A DNA stretch of 60,908 bases from Nautiliaceae bacterium (lineage in GTDB: Bacteria > Campylobacterota > Campylobacteria > Campylobacterales > Nautiliaceae): assembly GCA_027062285.1 (NCBI GenBank), contig JAMOTL010000007.1, positions 1 to 60,908 on the forward strand, written 5' to 3'. The notes under the pieces were generated by a model. That model was not told where the DNA came from. It searched no databases and worked only from the letters and a program-made list of their open reading frames with translations. Of this stretch, positions 48,014-57,360 are shown in pieces. A program made the position numbers and the translations under genes. How positions within the stretch are numbered: the stretch's first letter is position 1; the number at the start of each line of letters is the position of its first letter.

Positions 48014-50653
48014 TTAGCCAATACCACTAAACTCATTTATAAATTTCTTCATTTCATCAAGAGGCATAGGTTTAGCTATCAAATACCCTTGAATCACATC
48101 ACATCCGAGATTTTGCAATATTTCCATCTGCTCTTTTGTCTCAACACCTTCCGCCACCGTTTTTAGTCCGAGCTCTTTAGCAAGAGTAATTATAGTTTTC
48201 ACAAGAGCATAATCTTTTTTTGATTTTGTAATGTTTTTTATAAAACTCATATCGATTTTTAAAATATCAAAATCAAGTTCTCTTATATAAGTAAAAGTGG
48301 AATATCCTGTTCCGAAATCATCAATAGCAATCCTGAAATTTTTATTTTTTAAGATATCAAAAATTTCTCTTGTATATTCAATATCACTTGCTATCTCTCT
48401 TTCGGTCATTTCAATAGTAAGAGGAAATGAGGTAGTCTCGAAAAATTTATAAATATGGTCTTTATCTTTAAAAGAATGGGCTGAAAAATTAAAAGAGAGA
48501 GGAATTTTAAGTTCTTTTAAATAATAAGGGACTTTTTCATACATTTTTTCTTCTATATATTTTATAAGTCCGCTTTTCTCAGCATAATCAATAAAAAAAT
48601 AAGGAGAAATGATCTCATTTTCTTTAACAATTCTTATTAATGCTTCAGCCCCTATTATATTTTTAGTAGCTAAATCATAATACGGTTGAAAAAAATATTC
48701 AAATTCATCATTTTCCAATGCATGTATGATTATATTTTTAGCATTCATTAAATGTTCAACTTCTTCTTTTATAGCTGTATTATAAAGTTCATAACTGTTT
48801 TCCCCGTTTTTTTTAGCATATTCGAGTGCTATTGAAGCCTTTTCAATCAGCTCATGAATATCTTTAGCATCTTTTGGATAAACTGCTATTCCCATATTTA
48901 CACTTATATTCCCAAGTGTTTTTATCTTAGATATCAGTTTTTGAACCACATTCGCCAAATTAGAAATTTCATCCAGCTTCACTAAAAGTGCGAATTCATC
49001 GCTTCCTATTCTTGCTATTACATCCTCTTCATAGGAAAATGCTTCTAAAAATTCTGCAAATTTTTTTAAAAGCAAATCCCCGTAAATACTTCCTTTTATT
49101 TGATTTAAAGCTTTAAAGTTTCTGATATCAATTAAAATCAAAGCATATGTATTTTCTTTATTTAGATATTTGTTGGCATTAACAATAAATCCTTTTCTGT
49201 TAAGTAGTCCCGTCAATTCATCTTTTACCAATGAATCCTGAAGTTTTTTCTTTTCCGTAACATCAATACCAAGTGCCACAAAATATAATTCATCATCAAC
49301 CTCTACAGGAACGATTTTAAGCTGTAAGTAAAAATATTTTCCTTGTTTATTTTTTTCTATAAATAAATCTTCAAAAATTTCTTTATCTTCGAGTTTTTTC
49401 CATAATTTTTTATAAAACTCATCATCTTGATAACCTGATTTAAAAATTTTTGGAGTTTCACCTATTATTTCTTTTTTTGAATACCCGCTCAGATTTTCTA
49501 CAATATCATTTGCATATAAAATAGTTCCGTTTTTATCGGTAATCAATACCCATTGATAACTTTTTTCTATCGCTTCTTTTAACACATTTAAAAGCATCGT
49601 CTGAACGATATGATTATTGGCATATTCCACCATATGCTGAAGCTTTTTATATTCATCAAGCAGTTTGTCACTGAATTCATTTTTATATTTACTGAAAATA
49701 ACCATCTCCCCGTTATCTAAAGGAATATAAAGATAAGAACCTTTTACAAGGATTTCTCTACTGCTCCCTTTTAAATCAACCTCATCATCTCCATATAAAT
49801 AATTTTTATATTTCAAATATACTTTATATCCGCTTTTTTCTATTGCTTTTACAACACTGTTAAAAAAATCTTTTTTAGTGGAATGTTTTATTACATGTTC
49901 ACTTATTTCATCTATTATCTTTGAAAAAATTTCCCTTTTAACCGAATTGCTTACATCTACTAAAAGCGTCATTCCGGCATACTTACCATCGAAAATTATC
50001 GTATTCGTATAAGTATTAAAAAAGAAGCGCTTTTGATTATATACAAACTCTATATTTTCTCTCGAATGAAAAAATTCATTTCCTTTTTTTCTCTCTTTTA
50101 CATATTTAATTAACTCTTTTTCAGATACATTTTTTATCAAATCCGCTAAAGAAAGCTCATGTATTTTTTCACATGAAACACCCAGCACTTTACAAAAATA
50201 ATCATTAGCATATAAAATATTATCTCTAAAAATCAAAAATCCTACGTTTAAAGATTTTTTCAGACTTGTAATTAATATTTCATACTCTTTTTCTTTGCTT
50301 ACGTTTTCGTTAACACCTATACAATAAATTTTATTTTCATCTTTTTTTACTAATGTTATCCGTGTTTTTATAAAAAAGATTCTGCCGTCTTTTCCGTAAA
50401 ACCTATGTATGGTTTCAATATATTTTTTTTCGCCTCTTGCCAATTTCATTAATTCTGTATGATGATTTTTATAATCATTTTCAAACATATGTTTTTTAAT
50501 AAATTCAGGAGTAAAATCCTCTTGTGACCATTTAGTATATCCATCAAACTGCAAAAATTCAAATTTTTCAAGTGTTCCGGTTTTAAAGTTATACTCCATA
50601 TAATATATATTTGAAGCTATATTTTTCAAAATTTCTTCACATCTAAAATCCAC
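48014..50653 (-). CDS. PAS/GGDEF/EAL c-di-GMP signalling protein
   Basis: PAS-like repeats, DELTGLLNRKGFI, ARIGSDEFALL, GAEALIRI, IDDFGTGYSTF, AEGVETKEQ. Confidence 0.92.
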   Translation of the reverse strand: MDFRCEEILKNIASNIYYMEYNFKTGTLEKFEFLQFDGYTKWSQEDFTPEFIKKHMFENDYKNHHTELMKLARGEKKYIETIHRFYGKDGRIFFIKTRITLVKKDENKIYCIGVNENVSKEKEYEILITSLKKSLNVGFLIFRDNILYANDYFCKVLGVSCEKIHELSLADLIKNVSEKELIKYVKERKKGNEFFHSRENIEFVYNQKRFFFNTYTNTIIFDGKYAGMTLLVDVSNSVKREIFSKIIDEISEHVIKHSTKKDFFNSVVKAIEKSGYKVYLKYKNYLYGDDEVDLKGSSREILVKGSYLYIPLDNGEMVIFSKYKNEFSDKLLDEYKKLQHMVEYANNHIVQTMLLNVLKEAIEKSYQWVLITDKNGTILYANDIVENLSGYSKKEIIGETPKIFKSGYQDDEFYKKLWKKLEDKEIFEDLFIEKNKQGKYFYLQLKIVPVEVDDELYFVALGIDVTEKKKLQDSLVKDELTGLLNRKGFIVNANKYLNKENTYALILIDIRNFKALNQIKGSIYGDLLLKKFAEFLEAFSYEEDVIARIGSDEFALLVKLDEISNLANVVQKLISKIKTLGNISVNMGIAVYPKDAKDIHELIEKASIALEYAKKNGENSYELYNTAIKEEVEHLMNAKNIIIHALENDEFEYFFQPYYDLATKNIIGAEALIRIVKENEIISPYFFIDYAEKSGLIKYIEEKMYEKVPYYLKELKIPLSFNFSAHSFKDKDHIYKFFETTSFPLTIEMTEREIASDIEYTREIFDILKNKNFRIAIDDFGTGYSTFTYIRELDFDILKIDMSFIKNITKSKKDYALVKTIITLAKELGLKTVAEGVETKEQMEILQNLGCDVIQGYLIAKPMPLDEMKKFINEFSGIG

Positions 50654-50655
50654 AA

Positions 50656-50934
50656 CTAACTCCCACTTAGCTTTGCTTTTTGTTCCAAATTATAAAGCCA
50701 TACGAATACTTCGGCTACGGCTTGATAAAGCTCCGGCGGAATTTCATCATTATTTACTTTCAAAAGAGAATCTACAAGAAGTTCATTTTGAAAAAGAGGT
50801 ATATTAAATTCTTTTGCTTTTTGAATGATTTTTTTTGCTATTTCTCCTTTTCCTTTCGCTACTATCTTAGGAGCTAAATTTTCATAAGCTTTATATTTAA
50901 GTGCCGCCGCTTTTATATTTGTAAATTTTTTCAT
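50656..50934 (-). CDS. FlhB C-terminal-domain-like protein
   Basis: 92 aa; AALKYKAYENLAPKIVAKGKGEIAKKIIQKAKEFNIPLFQNELLVDSLLKVNNDEIPPELYQAVAEVFVWLY resembles the FlhB cytosolic domain. Confidence 0.8.
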   Translation of the reverse strand: MKKFTNIKAAALKYKAYENLAPKIVAKGKGEIAKKIIQKAKEFNIPLFQNELLVDSLLKVNNDEIPPELYQAVAEVFVWLYNLEQKAKLSGS

Positions 50935-51385
50935 ATTTCGGCCCCTTTTTTGTCAAAGTAGATTTATATAAATAAACATCAAACGGAACTTCAAACGTTT
51001 TATCATCCCATTTTTTAAGCTCTTCAAAAAATTTTTTATCTTTAATATTTTTAATTCTACATAAAGTTATATGAGGCTTAAAAGGCTTATCATCCTTTAT
51101 GTCAAAATAATTATTAATCTGTTTATTAACCTTATCGATATTCATACTATCGGCTTTTAAATATAAAACTTTATTCCCAAACATTCCTATTCCGTTAATT
51201 TTTATCTTCTCATCAGGAATTTCTAATGGGATCTGATATTTTTCAGGTTCATCTTCACCTATAAATTTGTGCGTTAAATGTAAATTCCAACCCTCTACCC
51301 ATTTTCCTTCCACAAATCTTCCTAAATCCTGTTTAATAACTCCATAAATGGGAAGAGTAACGGGAGTAGCTATAAAAAGTCTCAT
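50897..51385 (-). CDS. thpR: RNA 2',3'-cyclic phosphodiesterase (2H family)
   Basis: Two HxT motifs: HLTHKFIGE and HITLCRI. Confidence 0.85.
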   Translation of the reverse strand: MRLFIATPVTLPIYGVIKQDLGRFVEGKWVEGWNLHLTHKFIGEDEPEKYQIPLEIPDEKIKINGIGMFGNKVLYLKADSMNIDKVNKQINNYFDIKDDKPFKPHITLCRIKNIKDKKFFEELKKWDDKTFEVPFDVYLYKSTLTKKGPKYEKIYKYKSGGT

Positions 51386-51597
51386 TGAAATATCCTTGAA
51401 ATTATGTAAAAAATAGCACTTAACACAATACTGATAATAATCGAAGAAGTAATAGGAAAGTAAAATACGAAATTATCTTTTTTTATTACTATGTCACCCG
51501 GAAGATGAAAAAGCGGAAAATCCTTAAATAAGTACATTAAAAGCCCGATGATTATAAAAATAACCCCGATAAAAATAAAAATCTTAGCCATTTTCAC
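51382..51597 (-). CDS. DUF2905-family small membrane protein
   Basis: 71 aa; FPLFHLPGDIVIKKDNFVFYFPITSSIIISIVLS. Confidence 0.8.
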   Translation of the reverse strand: MKMAKIFIFIGVIFIIIGLLMYLFKDFPLFHLPGDIVIKKDNFVFYFPITSSIIISIVLSAIFYIISRIFQ

Positions 51598-51651
51598 GCC
51601 TTTTTTCTTATTATATCAAATTAGCTATAATTTCATTAAAAAAGGAATGTT

Positions 51652-52929
51652 ATGCCTATGACGATAACTGAAAAAATCTTCGCCGAGCATATAGGACGCG
51701 AAGTAAAGCCGGGTGAAATTATTATGTGTGATGTTGATATGACTATCGGTAATGATATTACCACTCCTATTTCAATAAGAGCTTTTGAAGAAAGCGGAGC
51801 CGAAAAATTAGCAAAACCGGACAATTTCGCAATAGTTTTAGACCATTTTATTCCTCCAAAAGATATAGCCAGCGCAAATCAGGCAAAAATTAATAGAGAA
51901 TTTGCTTACAAACACAATCTAAAAAACTTCTTTGATGAAAAAGATATGGGAATTGAACATAGATTATTGCCTGAAAAAGGTCTGGTAATTCCTGGAGACG
52001 TAATAATTGGAGCGGATTCTCACACATGTACGCACGGAGCTTTAGGGGCATTTTCAACAGGCATGGGTTCTACTGATATTGCTTTTTGTATGATTACGGG
52101 CAAAAGCTGGTTTAAAATTCCTGAGAGTATCAAAGTGGTATTTACAGGAAAAAGAGGCGAACACGTATATGGAAAAGATTTAATTTTAGAACTTATTAGA
52201 AGAATAGGAGTGGACGGGGCACTTTACAAAGCCCTTGAATTCACCGGAGACACTATTGAGAACCTTCCTATGGATGATAGAATGTCTCTTTGTAACATGG
52301 CGATAGAAGCCGGAGCGAAAAACGGAATTATCGCTTATGATAAAATCACCGAAGAATTTTTAAACGAAGTCAAAAAGTATAATCCTCTAAGAGCTGAGCC
52401 AAAAATACACTATTCAGACCCAGATGCCAAATATGCTCAAGTTATCGAAATTAACGTTGAAGAACTTGAACCTATGGTGGCATATCCGTATCTTCCAAGT
52501 AACGGAAAACCAATCTCTCAAGCCGTAAAAGACGATATCGAAATTCATCAGGTATATATCGGAAGTTGTACAAACGGAACTCTTAGTGACCTAAGAACGG
52601 CAGCTGAAATTTTAAAAGGCAAAAAAGTTCATAAAAAAGTAAGACTGATAGTAACGCCGGCTACTCAAAGAATTTATAAACAAGCCGAACACGAAGGCAT
52701 TATAGATACATTAATCGACGCCGGAGCGGTTGTGGCAAATCCAACATGTGGTGCATGTCTTGGTGGATATATGGGTATTTTAGGTGATGGTGAGAGATGC
52801 GTGGCTACTACAAACAGAAACTTTAGAGGTAGAATGGGAAGTAGAGAATCCGAAGTTTATCTAAGTAACGCCGCTGTTGCCGCAGCAAGCGCAATTGCCG
52901 GAAAAATAGCAGACCCTAGGGATTTATAA
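51652..52929 (+). CDS. leuC: 3-isopropylmalate dehydratase large subunit
   Basis: Aconitase-family: GADSHTCTHGALGAFSTGMGSTD, IGSCTNGTLSDLRTAAEIL, NPTCGACLGGYMG. Confidence 0.92.
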   Translation: MPMTITEKIFAEHIGREVKPGEIIMCDVDMTIGNDITTPISIRAFEESGAEKLAKPDNFAIVLDHFIPPKDIASANQAKINREFAYKHNLKNFFDEKDMGIEHRLLPEKGLVIPGDVIIGADSHTCTHGALGAFSTGMGSTDIAFCMITGKSWFKIPESIKVVFTGKRGEHVYGKDLILELIRRIGVDGALYKALEFTGDTIENLPMDDRMSLCNMAIEAGAKNGIIAYDKITEEFLNEVKKYNPLRAEPKIHYSDPDAKYAQVIEINVEELEPMVAYPYLPSNGKPISQAVKDDIEIHQVYIGSCTNGTLSDLRTAAEILKGKKVHKKVRLIVTPATQRIYKQAEHEGIIDTLIDAGAVVANPTCGACLGGYMGILGDGERCVATTNRNFRGRMGSRESEVYLSNAAVAAASAIAGKIADPRDL

Positions 52930-53013
52930 TCCCTTTTTTATTATTTTAAATTAACTGCTTAATTAATTTTATCTATTATCCTTTATTTAGTTACAGACGC
53001 TTTTGATTGGACG

Positions 53014-53039
53014 AAAAAAAGCCCGTTATTTAACGAGCT
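53014..53039 (-). terminator. Rho-independent terminator of the rhodanese-like gene
   Basis: Minus strand AGCTCGTTAAATAACGGGCTTTTTTT; 9-bp stem with one G:T-type pair, T7 tract; encloses the stop codon (53026-53028). Confidence 0.85.
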
Positions 53040-53499
53040 GAACTTTTACCGGTCCTAAATTAAGAGCGTTTTCAATAATTCCTCCGTCTTGAATCCATGC
53101 TTTAATTCCGCCTTTTAATACATATACGTTTTTAAATTTGTACCATTTCATAAGAGTAGCTGCTGCTAAAAGCGCTCTATGACCTGTTCTACAAACTACC
53201 ACATATTTCTTGTTAGGTTTTATTTTTCCTTTTTTTACCGCTCCATAAAGCACACCTCTTGGAACATGTATTGTTTCAATATAATCAATGTGTCCAGCTA
53301 AAAATTCCGCCGGCTCTCTTACATCTAAAATCTCGAATTTTTTATTCCCAGCCATCCATTTTTTAACTGTTTTTACATCTACAAAATGATTTCCGACTAT
53401 TTTAAGTGCCGCCTGCTTTTGCGCTTTTACACCCTCAAGAGGATTATAAGCAAATAAAAGTCCTACGCTCAAAAGTCCTGCTAATAGTAATTTTTTCAT
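53026..53499 (-). CDS. Exported rhodanese-like protein
   Basis: Signal peptide; FEILDVREPAEFLAGHIDYIETIHVPRG, VVCRTGHRALLAAATL. Confidence 0.85.
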   Translation of the reverse strand: MKKLLLAGLLSVGLLFAYNPLEGVKAQKQAALKIVGNHFVDVKTVKKWMAGNKKFEILDVREPAEFLAGHIDYIETIHVPRGVLYGAVKKGKIKPNKKYVVVCRTGHRALLAAATLMKWYKFKNVYVLKGGIKAWIQDGGIIENALNLGPVKVQLVK

Positions 53500-53570
53500 T
53501 CTCTCTCCTTTTTTTTATTATAATAGCATATTATTTAATTAACATTGATTTAAGTCAATAAAGGCGGTTT

Positions 53571-54539
53571 ATGAATTATCTTATACCTGAGTGGGAAAAA
53601 CAGAGTTTCGTCCAGCTTGTATTTCCACACAAAAATACGGACTGGGCATGCTGTTTAGAAGAAGCGATAAATACATTTAGTGAAATAGCCTACGCAATCG
53701 CCCAATATGAAAAAGTTTTAATTTGCTATGAAGATAAAAATACTATATCTCACCTAAAACACAAAAATTTTATCTTTCGTAAAATCAAAAATAATGATAC
53801 ATGGGCAAGAGATTTTGGGGCTATCAGCATAAAAAAAGATAATCAAGTAAAATTGCTTGATTTTAAATTCAACGGCTGGGGACTTAAATTTCCGGCAAAC
53901 TACGACAACCTCATTTCAAGAAAACTTTTTAATATCCATAAAAGTTACAATTTCGTACTGGAAGGCGGAAGCATTGATACAAACGGAAAAACTCTTCTTA
54001 CAACATCACAATGCTTGCTTGAGCCCAACAGAAACTATCCTATGACAAAAGAAGAGATTGATAAATTTTTAAAGCAAGAACTTTTTGTGGATAATATAAT
54101 ATGGCTAAATCACGGTTTTTTAGAAGGAGATGACACCGACTCTCATATTGATACATTAGCCAGATTTATAAATGAAAATACCATAGTCTACTGTTCTTGC
54201 AAAGATAAGAGTGATATTCATTATAAAGAACTTAAAAAAATGGAAGAAGAGCTTAAAAAGACCTCTTTTAATATTATTCCGATTCCGATTCCCAGCCCAA
54301 AATACTGGAACAATCACCGTCTTCCTGCCACTTACGCCAATTTCTTAATAATAAACCAAGCCGTACTTTTGCCAATCTATGAAGACAAAAAAGATAAATA
54401 CGTTTATGATCTATTTTGTGAAATATTCCCTGATAGGGAAATTGTCCCTATCAACGCAAATACTCTAATAAAACAGCACGGCTCGATACACTGTATAACA
54501 AAGGAGTATTTTAATGAAGATTTTATTAGCGCCCAGTGA
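53571..54539 (+). CDS. Agmatine deiminase-family protein
   Basis: NDTWARDFGAISI, LEGGSIDTNGKTLLTTSQCLL, HGFLEGDDTDSHIDTLARF, C-terminal HGSIHCIT. Confidence 0.88.
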   Translation: MNYLIPEWEKQSFVQLVFPHKNTDWACCLEEAINTFSEIAYAIAQYEKVLICYEDKNTISHLKHKNFIFRKIKNNDTWARDFGAISIKKDNQVKLLDFKFNGWGLKFPANYDNLISRKLFNIHKSYNFVLEGGSIDTNGKTLLTTSQCLLEPNRNYPMTKEEIDKFLKQELFVDNIIWLNHGFLEGDDTDSHIDTLARFINENTIVYCSCKDKSDIHYKELKKMEEELKKTSFNIIPIPIPSPKYWNNHRLPATYANFLIINQAVLLPIYEDKKDKYVYDLFCEIFPDREIVPINANTLIKQHGSIHCITKEYFNEDFISAQ

Positions 54540-55203
54540 GAGAAAATCTCTTGGAGGCGATAAAAAGTTTAATATTAAATCATTTCCAAAGTTAAATCCT
54601 TTTAGAGATGAAGCGATAAAAAAATATGAAGAATTTTTACAAAAAACGGATGATGTAAAAAACTTCGGAGATGATAAAACACCCGTAAAAACCCGCCCCT
54701 CAAAAGAAGCTATTTTAAGATACACGGGAGTTGCTTTTGAGTATCTTGATTATCCTTCCTTGTCAGACAAAGCAAAAGAATACTTAAATGAAAACCTGAT
54801 AATTTTTTCAAATCTTTTCGGAATTATAAAACCGCTTGATTTAATACCTCATTATACGTTAAAACAGGGAGCAAAACCCGGATTTGATATTTATAAATTT
54901 TACAAAGATAAAATAACGGAAATTTTAGATAAATACGATGAAGAGTACCTTGATTTAAGAGCAAAATTTTATGAAAAAATATATAAACCAAAAAAAGCCG
55001 TAACTTTTAAATTTATAAAAAATAATAAAGTTGTAAGCCACTTCGCAAAAGCATACAGAGGTACTTTAACACGACACATAGCCCTAAATAGACCAAAAAA
55101 TCTTGATGAAGTCTTAAAAATAGAATTCCCTGGTATTGAAATTAAAGAAATTCAAGAGAAAAAAGGAATAAAAGAGATTGTTTGTGAAATTATCGAAAAT
55201 TAA
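54514..55203 (+). CDS. yaaA: YaaA-family peroxide stress protein
   Basis: MKILLAPSERKS, RYTGVAFEYLDY, FSNLFGIIKPLDLIPHYTLKQG, SHFAKAYRGTLTRHIA. Confidence 0.85.
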   Translation: MKILLAPSERKSLGGDKKFNIKSFPKLNPFRDEAIKKYEEFLQKTDDVKNFGDDKTPVKTRPSKEAILRYTGVAFEYLDYPSLSDKAKEYLNENLIIFSNLFGIIKPLDLIPHYTLKQGAKPGFDIYKFYKDKITEILDKYDEEYLDLRAKFYEKIYKPKKAVTFKFIKNNKVVSHFAKAYRGTLTRHIALNRPKNLDEVLKIEFPGIEIKEIQEKKGIKEIVCEIIEN

Positions 55204-56071
55204 TTATTTCTTTTAAAATCTCTTCAAAAGGAAGAATTTTCACAGCCGCTCCAAGCTCCTTTGCCGCTTTTGGCATTCCATAAACAGCAGCACTTTCCTC
55301 GCTCTCAGCCAGGGTATAAGCCCCGGCCTCTTTTAAAGCTTTCATCCCCTCCGCCCCATCATCTCCTATACCGGTTAATAATACGGCCATTATTTTTTTA
55401 GGGTTCATAACTTCAAGAGCTGAAAAAAACATCTCATCCACACTCGGTACAAAAAATCTATTTTTAGCATTCGGCACTAATTTACAATAAACTTCTTCTT
55501 TTTTTCTAAAATGCAAATGCCATCCACCTTTTGCTATAATAAAAAATCCAGGTATCACCGGTTGTGAATTATCTGCCTCAACTACCCTTAATTTACTCAC
55601 ACTATCTAACCGAGCGGCAAATTTAGCCGTAAAATTAGCAGGCATATGCTGAACTACGCATACTGGATTTGGATAATCCTGAGGAAGAGACCTTGCTATT
55701 TTTTCTATAAGCCCGGGACCTCCGGTAGAAGAACCTATAAGAACATATTTATAATCCTCAATAGTAAAATCAAGCTTAACTTTTTTAACACTTTTTATTC
55801 CAAATCTTTCATTGATAATTTCCAAAAGTCTGTTTTTAAATTCATCTGATATAAAATCAGGTTTTGGCAAATCTTTGCCTATTTTTATAACATTCCCTTT
55901 TACATCAAATCCTTCATCTACAATAATTAAATCATATTTTTTTTTGTCAAAATCGCTATTTTTAAAAGTTTCCGGTTTAAATTTTTCGCTAAGAAATTTT
56001 TTTAGAGTAAGCCTTGTAACAGCCGAATCACTTACTATTGCTATTTTTTTTATAAACAAAACTCTCTCCAA
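55190..56071 (-). CDS. cheB: CheB-type protein-glutamate methylesterase with shortened receiver
   Basis: GSSTGGPGLIEK (Ser), VVQHMPANFTAKFAARLD (His), LLTGIGDDGAEGMKALKEAGAYTLAE (Asp). Confidence 0.85.
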   Translation of the reverse strand: MERVLFIKKIAIVSDSAVTRLTLKKFLSEKFKPETFKNSDFDKKKYDLIIVDEGFDVKGNVIKIGKDLPKPDFISDEFKNRLLEIINERFGIKSVKKVKLDFTIEDYKYVLIGSSTGGPGLIEKIARSLPQDYPNPVCVVQHMPANFTAKFAARLDSVSKLRVVEADNSQPVIPGFFIIAKGGWHLHFRKKEEVYCKLVPNAKNRFFVPSVDEMFFSALEVMNPKKIMAVLLTGIGDDGAEGMKALKEAGAYTLAESEESAAVYGMPKAAKELGAAVKILPFEEILKEIINFR

Positions 56072-56864
56072 TCTTTAGACTCTCAAAAAGTTTTACATCA
56101 CTCGGAATTCTTTCAGCATGTCCCAAAAACAAATATCCTTCATCTTTTAAAATAGAATAAAAAATAGCTAAAGTTTCCCTTTTAGATTTTTCATCAAAAT
56201 AAATAAGCATATTTCTGCTAAATATCACATCAAATACTCCAAGCTTTTTCATAGCATATTTATCTAAAATATTTATCACTTTAAAATTAACAACTTTTTT
56301 TAAAAAATCTTTAATTCTATAATTTCCCTTTTCTTCTACAAAATATTTTTTTATAAGCTCAGGAGGTAGTTTATGTACGCTCCTTGCAGAATAGATACCT
56401 TCTTTAGCTTTTTTTATCACATTAGAATCTATATCTATTCCAAGAAGTAAAAAGTCTCTTTTTTTAATTAGATTTCCTTCTTCAATCAGTAAAATAGCTA
56501 TGGAATAAAGCTCTTCTCCCGTAGAAACAGGAGCACATAAAATAGAAATTACTTCATTTCTGGGTCTTATTTTGTCAAGCGTTGGTAAAACATATTTTAT
56601 TAAAGTATCGAACTGATGTTTTTCTCTAAAAAAATATGTTTCATTTACTGTAAAAACATTTATAAATTCTTGTTTCAAGATAGAATTTTTTTTAAGTATT
56701 AAATCTTTAAAAAATTTATTAAAATCATTATAATCGAATCTTTCTAAAAGTTTTATTATTTTTCTTTCATAAATATTCCTAAGTTTATTATCTTCAACAT
56801 AAATTCCTATTTCATCATTAAGATAATTTCTGAGTTTTTTTAATTTAAACGCATCAATTTCCAC
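56028..56864 (-). CDS. cheR: CheR-type chemotaxis protein methyltransferase
   Basis: VNETYFFREKHQFDTL, CAPVSTGEELYSIAILL, DVIFSRNMLIYFDE, GYLFLGHAERI. Confidence 0.9.
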   Translation of the reverse strand: MEIDAFKLKKLRNYLNDEIGIYVEDNKLRNIYERKIIKLLERFDYNDFNKFFKDLILKKNSILKQEFINVFTVNETYFFREKHQFDTLIKYVLPTLDKIRPRNEVISILCAPVSTGEELYSIAILLIEEGNLIKKRDFLLLGIDIDSNVIKKAKEGIYSARSVHKLPPELIKKYFVEEKGNYRIKDFLKKVVNFKVINILDKYAMKKLGVFDVIFSRNMLIYFDEKSKRETLAIFYSILKDEGYLFLGHAERIPSDVKLFESLKIGESFVYKKNSNSK

Positions 56865-56865
56865 T

Positions 56866-57360
56866 TTATACCTCTTTTTTTAATTTTTTAGCATATTCTT
56901 CATCAAAAATTTCAAAAAATTCCATCGCCTTTTTTTTAATACCAATATCTTCGTTTTTAATTTTCTCTTTTAACCACTCACTGATATCCGGAATATATTT
57001 AAAAATATCTATCGCATCTTCTTTAAAACCGCTTTCATAAATTTTTTTGGCAAATTCCATATTTTTACAAGATTTAATATAGTTTTTTACTACGGAATAT
57101 CTAGAAAGAAGATGAATTAAAACATCTAAATCCTCTTCTCTTTTCAAACAAGGCAAATTAAAAAAAACATATTCTACTATTCTTTCATCGGGCAATTGTT
57201 TTAAAATATTTTTTAATAAAAAATAATACTCCTTATGATTTATCATATAATCAATAGCCTCAAACGTATCTTTTGAATAAGAGAAATCTTCAATAAACTT
57301 CCTTGCCTCATCAAATTCTTTAAAACGGTAAAAATTTTTTTCTTCAAATTTTTTAAACAT
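56866..57360 (-). CDS. Helical-repeat-like protein of unknown function in chemosensory cluster
   Basis: 164-aa ORF directly upstream of cheR; Leu/acid-rich helical pattern, no recognised family. Confidence 0.5.
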   Translation of the reverse strand: MFKKFEEKNFYRFKEFDEARKFIEDFSYSKDTFEAIDYMINHKEYYFLLKNILKQLPDERIVEYVFFNLPCLKREEDLDVLIHLLSRYSVVKNYIKSCKNMEFAKKIYESGFKEDAIDIFKYIPDISEWLKEKIKNEDIGIKKKAMEFFEIFDEEYAKKLKKEV

